64,000 nucleotides of DNA, taken from the NCBI RefSeq assembly GCF_019645815.1, contig NZ_CP080997.1, forward strand, positions 4,468,880-4,532,879, given 5' to 3'. A program made the position numbers and the translations under genes. Source of the stretch: Mycolicibacter heraklionensis (GTDB taxonomy: Bacteria; Actinomycetota; Actinomycetes; Mycobacteriales; Mycobacteriaceae). The notes under the pieces were generated by a model. That model saw only the letters and a program-made list of their open reading frames with translations, had not been told where the DNA came from and made no database searches. Of this stretch, positions 19,311 through 28,074 are shown piece by piece. Every line of letters begins with the position of its first letter. Position 1 is the stretch's first letter.

Positions 19311-20209
19311 CGAGCCAGCACCTCCAACACGTCATTGGCGGCACCGGCACGGTGCGCGGTGCGCAGTGCGTTGGTGCGATAGGCCTCGGCCAGGTCTGGG
19401 TCCACGTCGGCCAGCGCCCCCAGGTGCCGGGCCAGGGTGTCCGAGTCTCCGCGGGCCACCGGCCCGGTCAGCGCGGCCCGGCCGTCACGCAGGGTATTGG
19501 CCAGCGCGGCGCGCACCAGCGGTCCGAGCACCCGCTCGGCGATACCGTCGGGGTCATCGGCCACGGCCGACCCGACCCGTCCCGGCAACGCCGCCCGCAA
19601 CGCCGCCAGCGCGTCATCGATCACGGTGACCACGTGGTTTCCGCCGTGGCAGAGCGCGGCGTGGTAGAGGGTGCGGGCGGACTCCTCGACCCGGAACGGC
19701 GCGGCGCCGATCTCGCACGTCAGCGCCTCGGCGACGGCATAGCCGATCTCATCGGCGGCGGTGATACCGAAGCAGCTCTCCGATAACCGGTCGATGTCCT
19801 CATCCGAGCCGGTGAAGGTCATCGCGGGATGGATGGCCAGCGGCAGACAACCCTGCTCGGTCAACGGCGCCAGCACGCTGATCCCGGTGGCCCCGGAGGT
19901 GTGCACCACGATCGTGCCGGCGCGCACCGCGCCCGTGGCGGCCAGACCCGACACGATGCCGGCCAGTTCGGTGTCGGGCACGGCGAGCAGCAGCAATTCA
20001 GCGTCGGCGGCGACATCGGGCGTCGGCAGCACCAGGCTGTCGGGCAGCAGACGCTGGGCGCGCTGCCGCGACTCCTCGGAGATCGCACTGCACGCCACCA
20101 CGACATGCTCGGCGCGCTCCAGCGCAACACCGAGTGCGGTGCCGACGCGGCCAGCCGAAATGACGCCGACCTTGAGCCGGGCGGGCCGCAGTCCGTCGAA
20201 CTGCGCCAT
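19307..20209 (-). CDS. Rossmann-fold NAD(P)-binding protein with DUF2520 domain
   Basis: 300 residues from the ATG at 20207-20209 (MAQFDGLRPARLKVGVISAGRVG). The same frame stays open for 660 codons upstream, but that part lies antisense to other genes and is not real. The N-terminal nucleotide-binding loop GVISAGRVGTALG and the ketopantoate-reductase-like C-terminal helices (DUF2520) are clear. It is the Rv3603c equivalent. Linkage to panC makes a ketopantoate reductase-like role attractive, but no enzymatic proof can be read from sequence. Confidence 0.9.
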   Translation of the reverse strand: MAQFDGLRPARLKVGVISAGRVGTALGVALERAEHVVVACSAISEESRQRAQRLLPDSLVLPTPDVAADAELLLLAVPDTELAGIVSGLAATGAVRAGTIVVHTSGATGISVLAPLTEQGCLPLAIHPAMTFTGSDEDIDRLSESCFGITAADEIGYAVAEALTCEIGAAPFRVEESARTLYHAALCHGGNHVVTVIDDALAALRAALPGRVGSAVADDPDGIAERVLGPLVRAALANTLRDGRAALTGPVARGDSDTLARHLGALADVDPDLAEAYRTNALRTAHRAGAANDVLEVLAR

Positions 20210-20337
20210 GCAGACGACCTCACAGGTTCTCTTGGTATTCGTTCCAGTCCCGCGCTGCGGGTACCGGACGGTCGCGGGAGAGTCTATCCCGATCGGTCCC
20301 GGCGCTGCGAGTGACGTTGGTCGCAGTTGACCGCGGA

Positions 20338-21687
20338 TCAGTCCTCGCGGCGTCGGCGTCGGCGGCCTTCGCCGGTGGTGGGCTGCAGCCGGGCCAACAG
20401 GTCGGCCACCGACTGACCGCCGGTGCTGGGGCCCTGCTCGCTCCCGTCGGCGCCGGCGGAATGGCGGGCCGAGGGTGCGTGGGCGGCGGCGGCCGGCTCG
20501 CCCGCCTGCGGCTCGGCCACCGGGGGCGCGGGTTCGGCCTGGGCCGGCCGGGCATGGTTGCCGGCCGATTCCGCCGCATGCCGGGAGCGTGCCCGGCGGC
20601 GCCCCTCGCCCTCCTGGCGTGCCGGCTCGACGCCGTTCACCGCAGCAGCGACGGATTCGGTGGAATCTGCGTGGCGGCCGTGCCGGCTCGGCGCTTCGGC
20701 GCTGCGCTCGGGCGCACCATGGCGGCCGGTGTCCGCCGGAACATCCGCGGACCAGTTGCTGCCGGGCGCGCCCGGCGGCAGCCATTCCCCTTCGGCGCCA
20801 ACGGGTTTCCACGACGGGGTCGGCGTCGTAGGCCGGGAAGGAGCCGGGGCCGGCGGCGGCGGCGGTTCCGGCTCGCGGCGGGGTTCGGGGGCGATGAAGG
20901 GCTGCGGCGGCTGCGACCAACGGGCAGCGGCCGGTTGCGGTGGCGGGGTCTCGTCGGGGGCCCGCCACGGTGACTCGTCGGCGCTGCGGCGATGCGAGCC
21001 GCGGCGGCCCTCCCCGTGCGGCGCCCGCGGCGTCTGCGGAGCCTGGGACGTGGGGTTCCCGGCGGCGGGAATCCGCACCTCCGGAACGTCGATGATCGGG
21101 TTCTCCGCGGTCTGGGTGACCGAGTCCGGCGGGTAGATCGGGGTGGCCGACGACGCGACCCGGGTGGCGCCGGTGGCGGATTCTCCGCCAGAGCGCGCCC
21201 AGTCGCTGTAGGCACGGACCGGGGCGCGCTCCGGCTCGAGTGCCGGCCGGTGACTCAAGTCGGCGTCGAAGAGAATCTCCAGGTTGGTGCGCAACGCGGC
21301 CAACTCGGATCGCAACGCCGCGACCTCGTCCGCGGCCTGCGCCCGCAGTTCGGAGGCGAGCTCGCGGCGCAGCTGGGACTCCACCGTCAGCTCGTACTCG
21401 CGCCGCGCGGAAATCTCCCGATCCAGTTGCAGGTCGTAAACCAATTTCAGGTCCCGGGCCCGGGCCTGGTCCACATCGCTTTGCCGCCGATAGATCACCG
21501 ACACGAAAGCCGCCGCGACCGCCGCCCACAGCGCGATGATGACCGCCAGCTTCAGCAGCTCCACCCGGCTGGTGAACACCAGTGCCGAGCTCGCGGCGAT
21601 CGCAAGGATCAGCAACGCCGTCATCAATGTCCAGCCCGGCCTGCGACCTCCACGCCGACCCGGGGCGCGGGACAGGACCGAATTCAT
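20338..21687 (-). CDS. membrane protein with proline-rich cytoplasmic tail (Rv3604c-like)
   Basis: 449 residues from the ATG at 21685-21687. Two adjacent transmembrane helices (about residues 20-65) follow a short basic N-terminus. A charged, probably coiled-coil segment comes next (RARDLKLVYDLQLDREIS to EVAALRSELAALRTNL, about 75-145). The remaining 300 residues are Pro/Arg/Glu-rich and disordered, ending in RRRRRED. The domain order matches Rv3604c (DUF6779). Function is unknown; a cell-envelope or division scaffold is a guess. Confidence 0.85.
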   Translation of the reverse strand: MNSVLSRAPGRRGGRRPGWTLMTALLILAIAASSALVFTSRVELLKLAVIIALWAAVAAAFVSVIYRRQSDVDQARARDLKLVYDLQLDREISARREYELTVESQLRRELASELRAQAADEVAALRSELAALRTNLEILFDADLSHRPALEPERAPVRAYSDWARSGGESATGATRVASSATPIYPPDSVTQTAENPIIDVPEVRIPAAGNPTSQAPQTPRAPHGEGRRGSHRRSADESPWRAPDETPPPQPAAARWSQPPQPFIAPEPRREPEPPPPPAPAPSRPTTPTPSWKPVGAEGEWLPPGAPGSNWSADVPADTGRHGAPERSAEAPSRHGRHADSTESVAAAVNGVEPARQEGEGRRRARSRHAAESAGNHARPAQAEPAPPVAEPQAGEPAAAAHAPSARHSAGADGSEQGPSTGGQSVADLLARLQPTTGEGRRRRRRED

Positions 21688-21792
21688 CTGCGCCGCTCCA
21701 CCTCGTCGCTCGGCGGCGCATCGTTGCAGGCGCGCATTGCCCGACTGTACCTGCACGAGGACAATCCGCGTGTCGCCCCGCTCCGGCGATTC

Positions 21793-22278
21793 TTACCCGG
21801 GTTGATTTCCGGTCAGCTCGGTGGGCGGGCCCGGATCGTGCGGCGACTTGCAGCGATTCTGCAGCCACAGCGCGGCGATGAGCAGCGCCAGCGCGCTGGC
21901 CGCCGCGACCACCGCTCCGCCGGTGTCCTGGGCCGCGACCTGCAGCGTGGACCGGCGCGGCAGCAGATAGCCGAGCACACCCAGCCAGAAGCCCAGCACC
22001 AGCGACCCCATCCAGGCCGACGCCTTGGCGACCACCACGGTGCGGGCCACCGCAATCGGATGCAGCCGGCCGGCGCCGGCACCGATCTGGCCGTCGTCGA
22101 TCTTCGCGCCGACGTAGCGGCCCCAGGCCACCTCGGCGATCGCGACCGCCAGCAGCGATATCCCGGTCCACACGGTGATCGGCGGGAACCACCGGTACAG
22201 CAACGGGACCGCCAGGTAACTGATGATTGCGACGGCGGCGGCCGCGGCGGTCACGTCGCGTTTGCGAGTCGGGCCCAT
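21793..22278 (-). CDS. DUF3180 membrane protein
   Basis: 161 residues with four predicted transmembrane helices (YLAVPLLY, ISLLAVAIAEVAW, VLGFWLGVLGYLL, VVAAASALALLIAALWL). It matches the DUF3180 family always found next to folK in actinobacteria (Rv3605c). The start ATG shares its A with the folK stop (TGATG), so translation is coupled. No function is known. Confidence 0.9.
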   Translation of the reverse strand: MGPTRKRDVTAAAAAVAIISYLAVPLLYRWFPPITVWTGISLLAVAIAEVAWGRYVGAKIDDGQIGAGAGRLHPIAVARTVVVAKASAWMGSLVLGFWLGVLGYLLPRRSTLQVAAQDTGGAVVAAASALALLIAALWLQNRCKSPHDPGPPTELTGNQPG

Positions 22279-22796
22279 CAGAGCTGCAGCACCAGGTCGG
22301 TCAGCGACACCCCGGCGCGCTCTGCCGGATCCAGCTCGTCGAGCAGTTCCGTCACCGCACGCGGTCGGTCACCCACGGTCAATCGGGCCTCCGGGTCCAC
22401 CGACAGCCAGGGCACCAGGACGAACGCCCGCAGCTGGGCCCGGGGATGGGGCAGGGTCAGCTCGTCGTCGTGGGACAGCACTTCCGTCCCGTCGGGGTCG
22501 TGGCAGCTGATCACGTCGACATCGAGGGTTCGCGGCCCCCAACGTTGCGCGCGCACCCGCTCGGCCGCCTGCTCCAGTTCGTGCGCCCGGCGCAGCCAGC
22601 CGTGTCCGTCGGCGGCCGGATCGTCGACGATCAGCACCGCGTTGAGGAAGGGCCCCTGCTCGACTCCGCCCCACGCCTGCGTCTCGTACACCCCCGACGC
22701 CGCGCGCACCGCGCAGCCCAGGCCGTCGACCGCCGACTGCAGTAGGGCCAACCGGTCCCCCAGGTTGGACCCGATGGAAAGCACCGCACGAGTCAC
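22278..22796 (-). CDS. folK: 2-amino-4-hydroxy-6-hydroxymethyldihydropteridine pyrophosphokinase
   Basis: 172 residues from GTG 22796. It transfers pyrophosphate from ATP to hydroxymethyl-dihydropterin. The N-terminal SIGSNLGDR and the HPPK signature RWGPRTLDVDVI (metal- and ATP-binding Asp residues) are present. It overlaps folB by GTGA and DUF3180 by one base. It is the fourth gene of the folE-folP-folB-folK chain. Confidence 0.96.
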   Translation of the reverse strand: MTRAVLSIGSNLGDRLALLQSAVDGLGCAVRAASGVYETQAWGGVEQGPFLNAVLIVDDPAADGHGWLRRAHELEQAAERVRAQRWGPRTLDVDVISCHDPDGTEVLSHDDELTLPHPRAQLRAFVLVPWLSVDPEARLTVGDRPRAVTELLDELDPAERAGVSLTDLVLQL

Positions 22797-23182
22797 AACG
22801 GCACCACCTTGCCGCGCCGGTCGCTGCGTGAGCGCCGGGCCACCACCGCGACGTCGGCGAAGGTGAGCGGGATCGGGGCGTGCGGCTTGTGCAGCGTCAC
22901 CTCCACGGCCTGCACCCGCGCGTCGCCGATCACCTCGTCGGCGATCTCGGCGGCGACGGTCTCGATGAGGTCGCGAGCCGGACCGGCGACGATGGTCGCG
23001 GCGCGCTGCGCGAGCACTCCGTAGTCGTAGGTGTCGGCCAGGTTGTCGCTGGCCGCCGCGACGGCGAGGTCCATCCAGACCGTGATGTCGACGACGAAGT
23101 CCTGTCCGTCGGCACGCTCATGGGCGAACACACCGTGGTTGCCGCGAACCTTCAAGCCGCGCAACTCGATCCGATCAGTCAC
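22793..23182 (-). CDS. folB: dihydroneopterin aldolase
   Basis: 129 residues from GTG 23182. It cleaves dihydroneopterin to hydroxymethyl-dihydropterin. The family signatures RGNHGVFAHERADGQDF and the C-terminal LHKPHAPIPLTFADVAV are clear, including the active-site Lys-Pro region. Its start overlaps the folP stop by 8 bases and its stop overlaps folK by 4. Confidence 0.95.
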   Translation of the reverse strand: MTDRIELRGLKVRGNHGVFAHERADGQDFVVDITVWMDLAVAAASDNLADTYDYGVLAQRAATIVAGPARDLIETVAAEIADEVIGDARVQAVEVTLHKPHAPIPLTFADVAVVARRSRSDRRGKVVPL

Positions 23183-24011
23183 TGCTCGCGCCTCCTTGGC
23201 TCCAGGCTTCCAGGACCCGCAGCGCGTCGACCGAGGCCCGCACGTCGTGCACGCGCACCCCCCAGGCGCCGTGCAGGCCGGACAACGCCGAGATCACCGC
23301 GGTGGCCGTTTCGCGCTCGTCGGGCGGTCGCGGTGTGCCGTCCTCGCCGGCCAGCAGCGTACCGAGAAATCGCTTGCGTGAGGCGCCGACCAGAACCGGT
23401 AGGCCGAGCTCGACCAATTGCGGCAACCCATGTAGCAGGGCCCAATTGTGTTGCGCGGTTTTGGCGAAGCCCAGGCCGGGGTCGACGATCAACTGCGCCG
23501 GGTCCACGCCGGCGGCCACAGCCGTGTCGACTGCGGCAAGCAGATCCTGGCGGACCTCGGCGGCGACGTCGCGGTAGCACGGCACCCGATGCGGGTTGCC
23601 GGGGTCGACCGGCCGCCAGTGCATCAGCACCCACCGGGCGCCCGATGAGGCCAACAGTGGCGCCATGGCGGGGTCGGCCGCTCCCCCGGACACGTCGTTG
23701 ACGATCGTGGCACCGGCGTTCAGCGCGGCTTCGGCGACGGCGGCGTTCATTGTGTCGATGCTGACGGTAATACCTTGGCCGGCAAGTTCTTTCACCACCG
23801 GAATGACCCGTTGCGCCTCTGCCCGCGGATCGGCTCGCACCGCGCCGGGCCGGGTCGACTCGCCCCCGACGTCGATGATCGCCGCGCCCTGGCCGGCCAG
23901 CTCCAGTCCGTGCTCAACGGCGCGGTCGGCGTTGAGGTAGCGCCCGCCGTCGGAGAACGAATCGGCGGTGACGTTGACCACCCCGACGACCTGCACGCGT
24001 CTCGGGCTCAC
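23175..24011 (-). CDS. folP: dihydropteroate synthase
   Basis: 278 residues from GTG 24011. It condenses the pterin pyrophosphate with p-aminobenzoate and is the sulfonamide target. The TIM barrel signatures are intact: VVNVTADSFSDGG, DVGGESTRPGA, NDVSGG, DPGLGFAK and GASRKRF. It is the folP1 (Rv3608c) equivalent by position. It overlaps folE by 4 bases and folB by 8. Confidence 0.97.
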   Translation of the reverse strand: MSPRRVQVVGVVNVTADSFSDGGRYLNADRAVEHGLELAGQGAAIIDVGGESTRPGAVRADPRAEAQRVIPVVKELAGQGITVSIDTMNAAVAEAALNAGATIVNDVSGGAADPAMAPLLASSGARWVLMHWRPVDPGNPHRVPCYRDVAAEVRQDLLAAVDTAVAAGVDPAQLIVDPGLGFAKTAQHNWALLHGLPQLVELGLPVLVGASRKRFLGTLLAGEDGTPRPPDERETATAVISALSGLHGAWGVRVHDVRASVDALRVLEAWSQGGASSD

Positions 24012-24586
24012 TTGCGCCGAATGAGTTCCAGGGCCTCAGCGCGCGACGTGCTGTCGGTTTTGAACTGCCCGCGGACCGCCGACGTGGTGGTGATCGCACC
24101 GGGCTTGCGCACTCCCCGCATCGCCATGCAGAGGTGCTCCGCCTCGACCACCACGATGACTCCGCGCGGGTTGAGTTTGCGCATCAGGGCGTCGGCGACC
24201 TGCGCGGTCAGTCGCTCCTGCACCTGCGGCCGCTTCGCGTAGAGGTCGACCACCCGCGCCAGCTTGGACAGACCGGTGATCCGGCCGTCGTAGCCGGGGA
24301 TGTACCCGACGTGCGCGACACCGTGAAAGGCCACCAGGTGGTGCTCGCAGGTCGAGTAGAGCGGGATCTCCTTGACGATCACCAGCTCTTCGTGTTGCTC
24401 GTCGAAGGTGGTCTCCAGCACCGCGTCCGGGTCGGTGTAGAGCCCGGCGAACATCTCGTGATAGGCCCGCGCGACCCGAGCCGGGGTATCCATCAGACCC
24501 GGCCGGTCCGGGTCTTCGCCCACCGCGAACAGCAGCTCGCGAACGGCCGCCTCCGCGCGCGCCTGATCGAAAATTGCCGACGTCAT
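24008..24586 (-). CDS. folE: GTP cyclohydrolase I
   Basis: 192 residues from the ATG at 24584-24586 (MTSAIFDQARAEAAV). AAGCGGGG upstream supports this start; the frame continues upstream antisense to ftsH-side sequence without homology. It makes dihydroneopterin triphosphate, the first folate-pathway step. The zinc ligands CEHH and the later Cys in EAEHLCMAMRGV, plus the catalytic His, are present. The gene begins 16 bases after the ftsH stop, so ftsH and the fol genes may share a transcript. Confidence 0.96.
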   Translation of the reverse strand: MTSAIFDQARAEAAVRELLFAVGEDPDRPGLMDTPARVARAYHEMFAGLYTDPDAVLETTFDEQHEELVIVKEIPLYSTCEHHLVAFHGVAHVGYIPGYDGRITGLSKLARVVDLYAKRPQVQERLTAQVADALMRKLNPRGVIVVVEAEHLCMAMRGVRKPGAITTTSAVRGQFKTDSTSRAEALELIRRK

Positions 24587-24602
24587 CGTCGACCCCGCTT
24601 TC

Positions 24603-26948
24603 TCAGTCACCGGACGGCTGCTCGCTCTCACCGGACGGTGGCGGCGGCTGACCCGCACCGGGGTAGGGCTGCTGATAGGGCGGGTAGTGCTGAGCGGGCG
24701 GGTGGGCGGGCGGGTAACCGCTGGGCGGCCAGTGCTGGGGCGGATACCAGTAGCCGCCCTGCTGCGGGGGCTGCGACTGCTGCGGCGAGGGCGGCCAGCC
24801 GGGGGCGTGCCAGCCCGCCGGGGCGCCATAGTCGGGTTGGGTACCCGGCGCGTCGCCCGCGGGCACGCCGTTGCTGCCGTTGGGTCCGGATTCGCCCGCC
24901 CTGGCCGCCGCGTCCCGAGACGCCTGAGCGATGGCGGCCTTGAACGCCGGTTCCGGCTTCGGCTGCGGCCACGGCTCGCCCCGCTCGATGGCCAGCTCAC
25001 CGGGGGTCTTGATCGGCGGCTTGTCCGACGGGACCCGCCCGCCGAAGTCGTCGAACGCGGTCAGCCGGGGCCGCTTGGTCACGTCGCCGAAGATCTTCTC
25101 CAGGTCGGCGCGGTGCAGCGTCTCCTTCTCCAGCAGCTCGCCGGCCAGCACGTCCAGGACGTCGCGGTATTCGGTCAGGATCTCCCAAGCCTCGGTGTGG
25201 GCGGCCTCGATCAGCTTGCGCACTTCGTCGTCGATGTCGCGGGCCACTTCGTGGGAGTAGTCGGGCTGCTTACCCATCGCCCGCCCGACGAACGGGTCGC
25301 CGTGGTCGCTGCCGTAGCGGACCGCGCCAAGCTTGGCGCTCATGCCGTACTCGGTGACCATGGCGCGCGCGACCGCGGTGGCCTTCTCGATGTCGGAGAC
25401 CGCGCCGGTGGTCGGCTCACGGAACACCAGTTCCTCGGCGGCGCGCCCGCCCATGGCGAACACCAGCTGGGCGATCATCTCCGAGCGGGTGCGCAGCCCC
25501 TTGTCCTCTTCGGGCACCGCCACCGCGTGCCCGCCGGTACGGCCGCGGGCCAGGATGGTGACCTTGTAGACGGGGTCGATGTCGGGCATCGCCCACGCCG
25601 CCAGGGTGTGGCCGCCCTCGTGGTAGGCGGTGATCTTCTTCTCGTGCTCGCTGATGATCCGGCTCTTGCGGCGCGGACCACCGATCACCCGGTCCACCGC
25701 TTCTTCCAGTGCCGCGCCGGTGATCACGGTGCCGTTCTCGCGCGCGGTCAGCAGCGCCGCCTCGTTGATCACGTTGGCCAGGTCGGCGCCGGACATACCG
25801 ACGGTGCGCTTGGCCAACCCGTCCAGGTCGGCGTCGGGTGCGATGGGCTTGCCCTTGGAGTGCACCCGCAGCACCGCACGCCGCCCCGCGATGTCGGGGT
25901 TGGTCACCGGGATCTGCCGGTCGAACCGGCCGGGGCGCAGCAGTGCGGGGTCGAGGATGTCGGGCCGGTTGGTGGCCGCGATCAGGATGACCCCGGCCCG
26001 CTCGCCGAACCCGTCCATCTCCACCAGCAACTGGTTGAGCGTCTGCTCACGCTCGTCGTGCCCGCCACCCAGCCCGGCGCCGCGCTGGCGACCGACCGCG
26101 TCGATCTCGTCGACGAACACGATGCACGGGCTGTTCTGTTTGGCCTGCTCGAACAGGTCCCGCACCCGGGATGCGCCGACTCCGACGAACATCTCCACGA
26201 AGTCCGAGCCGGAGATGGTGAAGAAGGGCACGCCCGCCTCACCGGCGACCGCGCGGGCCAGCAGCGTCTTGCCGGTGCCGGGCGGGCCGTAGAGCAGGAC
26301 ACCTTTGGGGATCTTGGCGCCCAGCGCCTGGTAGCGGCCCGGGTTCTGCAGGAAGTCCTTGATCTCGTAGAGCTCCTCGACCGCCTCATCCACGCCGGCG
26401 ACGTCGGCGAAGGTGGTCTTGGGCATGTCCTTGCCCAGCTGTTTGGCTCGCGATTTGCCGAAGCCGAAGCCCATCCGGGCGCCGCCCTGCATTCGGGAGA
26501 ACATCACGAACAACCCGATCAGCAGCAACATCGGCAACATGTAGATCAGCAGTGACCCCAGCAGGCTGCCCTGGTTCACCACGGTGTTGATCTCGGCCTT
26601 CTTGGCGGTCAACGCGGTGTAGAGCGGCACCGCGTACCCGGTCGGGTACTTGGTGATCAGCTTGTCGACCTGCTCGGCCCGGGCGGACTTCTCGGCTTTG
26701 CCCGACTGGCCGGCTTTGTCGGTGACCTCGACGCTGGTGAGCGGGGTCTTCAGCACCAGACGCAGCTGTTGCTCGCGGTCGTCGAGCTGGGCGCTCTTGA
26801 CGTTGCCGCTGTGGATCTGGGCCACCGCCACCGAGGTGTCGACCGGCTTGTATCCGCGGGTGTCGTCGCTGAAATAGAAGAACGACCAACCGAGCAGCAA
26901 CACCACTGCTATCGCGGTGACGGTGCGGATCACGTTTTTGCGATTCAT
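24603..26948 (-). CDS. ftsH: membrane AAA+ zinc metalloprotease FtsH
   Basis: 781 residues from the ATG at 26946-26948 (MNRKNVIRTV). Two transmembrane helices (about 8-26 and 115-135) flank a periplasmic domain of about 85 residues. Walker A GPPGTGKT and the second region of homology follow. The zinc motif is HEGGH, the usual mycobacterial variant of HEAGH. The last 130 residues form a Pro/Tyr/Gln/Gly-rich low-complexity tail (GYWYPPQHWPPSGYPP) that is typical of mycobacterial FtsH but longer than in enteric bacteria. It degrades misfolded membrane proteins. Confidence 0.97.
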   Translation of the reverse strand: MNRKNVIRTVTAIAVVLLLGWSFFYFSDDTRGYKPVDTSVAVAQIHSGNVKSAQLDDREQQLRLVLKTPLTSVEVTDKAGQSGKAEKSARAEQVDKLITKYPTGYAVPLYTALTAKKAEINTVVNQGSLLGSLLIYMLPMLLLIGLFVMFSRMQGGARMGFGFGKSRAKQLGKDMPKTTFADVAGVDEAVEELYEIKDFLQNPGRYQALGAKIPKGVLLYGPPGTGKTLLARAVAGEAGVPFFTISGSDFVEMFVGVGASRVRDLFEQAKQNSPCIVFVDEIDAVGRQRGAGLGGGHDEREQTLNQLLVEMDGFGERAGVILIAATNRPDILDPALLRPGRFDRQIPVTNPDIAGRRAVLRVHSKGKPIAPDADLDGLAKRTVGMSGADLANVINEAALLTARENGTVITGAALEEAVDRVIGGPRRKSRIISEHEKKITAYHEGGHTLAAWAMPDIDPVYKVTILARGRTGGHAVAVPEEDKGLRTRSEMIAQLVFAMGGRAAEELVFREPTTGAVSDIEKATAVARAMVTEYGMSAKLGAVRYGSDHGDPFVGRAMGKQPDYSHEVARDIDDEVRKLIEAAHTEAWEILTEYRDVLDVLAGELLEKETLHRADLEKIFGDVTKRPRLTAFDDFGGRVPSDKPPIKTPGELAIERGEPWPQPKPEPAFKAAIAQASRDAAARAGESGPNGSNGVPAGDAPGTQPDYGAPAGWHAPGWPPSPQQSQPPQQGGYWYPPQHWPPSGYPPAHPPAQHYPPYQQPYPGAGQPPPPSGESEQPSGD

Positions 26949-27081
26949 CAGACATCGGCCGGGCGCGGCCAAATCCTTCCAATACATGCAGCTGGGCATG
27001 TTCAGGCTACCGTCCCCGGTGGCAAACAGGCCTGGCCGGACTCGGGAACCCTGTTCCATCCCGGCCCGGTTGTGCTTTGGT

Positions 27082-28074
27082 GTGACGGTGGCTCCCGCAA
27101 TCGAACGAGCAACTCAACGATTCGTCGACACCAACGGCGTGACCCTGCGAGTCACCGAAGCGGGCGAGCGCGGGGCCCCGGTGGTGCTGCTGGCGCACGG
27201 ATTCCCGGAATTGGCCTTCTCGTGGCGACATCAGATCCCGGCGCTGGCCGACGCGGGCTTCCACGTGCTGGCCCCCGACCAGCGCGGCTACGGCGGCTCG
27301 TCGCGACCGGACGAGGTCGGGGCCTACGACATCGCAGCGCTCACCGGAGATCTGGTCGGCCTGTTGGACGACGTCGGCGCCCAGAGTGCGATCTGGGTCG
27401 GCCACGACTGGGGCGGTCCGGTGGTGTGGAGCGCCGCGCAGCTGCACCCGGACCGGGTGGCCGGCGTGGTGGGGCTCAGCGTGCCGCCCGTGCCCCGTCC
27501 GCAGGTGCCTCCGACGGAGGCGTTCCGCAATATCTTCGGCGAGAACTTTTTCTACATGCTCTATTTCCAGGAGCCCGGGGTCGCCGACGCGGAATTGGAT
27601 TCCGACCCGGCGCGCACCATGCGCCGGATGATGGGCAGCCTCAGCCCGACCGACCGCGAATCGGCATTACTGATGACGGCCCCCGGCCCAATGGGCTTCA
27701 TCGATCGGCTCGCCGAGCCGGCGGCGCGTCCGGGTTGGATCAGCGCCGACGAACTGGACCACTACATCGCCGAGTTCACCCGCACCGGGTTCACCGGCGG
27801 GCTGAACTGGTACCGCAACCTCGACAGGAACTGGGAGATCATGACCAATCCAGCCGCCGCCACCATCGACGTGCCCACCCTGTTCATCGCCGGATCCGCC
27901 GATCCGGTGCTGGCTTTCACCCGCCGCGACCGAGCAGCCGAGCTGGTGACCGGTCCCTACCGCGAGGTGATCATCGACGGCGCCGGCCACTGGCTGCAAC
28001 AGGAGCGGCCCGATGAGGTCAACGCGGTACTGCTGGAATTCCTGGCGGGCCTGCCGACCGGAGCGGCATCGTGA
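27082..28074 (+). CDS. ephA: epoxide hydrolase EphA
   Basis: 330 residues from GTG 27082 (GTG 27088 is equally possible; neither has a strong Shine-Dalgarno). The alpha/beta-hydrolase fold carries the epoxide-hydrolase signatures: HGFPE oxyanion motif, nucleophilic Asp in GHDWGG, acid Asp near SADPVL and the catalytic His in GAGHWLQQERP. Sequence is very close to what I know of M. tuberculosis EphA (Rv3617). It detoxifies or remodels epoxides of lipids. It overlaps the next gene by four bases (GTGA). In M. tuberculosis the espACD genes separate it from ftsH; here only 133 bases do. Confidence 0.94.
   Translation: MTVAPAIERATQRFVDTNGVTLRVTEAGERGAPVVLLAHGFPELAFSWRHQIPALADAGFHVLAPDQRGYGGSSRPDEVGAYDIAALTGDLVGLLDDVGAQSAIWVGHDWGGPVVWSAAQLHPDRVAGVVGLSVPPVPRPQVPPTEAFRNIFGENFFYMLYFQEPGVADAELDSDPARTMRRMMGSLSPTDRESALLMTAPGPMGFIDRLAEPAARPGWISADELDHYIAEFTRTGFTGGLNWYRNLDRNWEIMTNPAAATIDVPTLFIAGSADPVLAFTRRDRAAELVTGPYREVIIDGAGHWLQQERPDEVNAVLLEFLAGLPTGAAS

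Noticed and set aside
19307..22192. A 961-codon leftward open frame
   Set aside because: Only the last 300 codons (from 20209) match a family. The upstream part runs in a different frame through the Rv3604c-like and DUF3180 genes and is a high-GC artefact.
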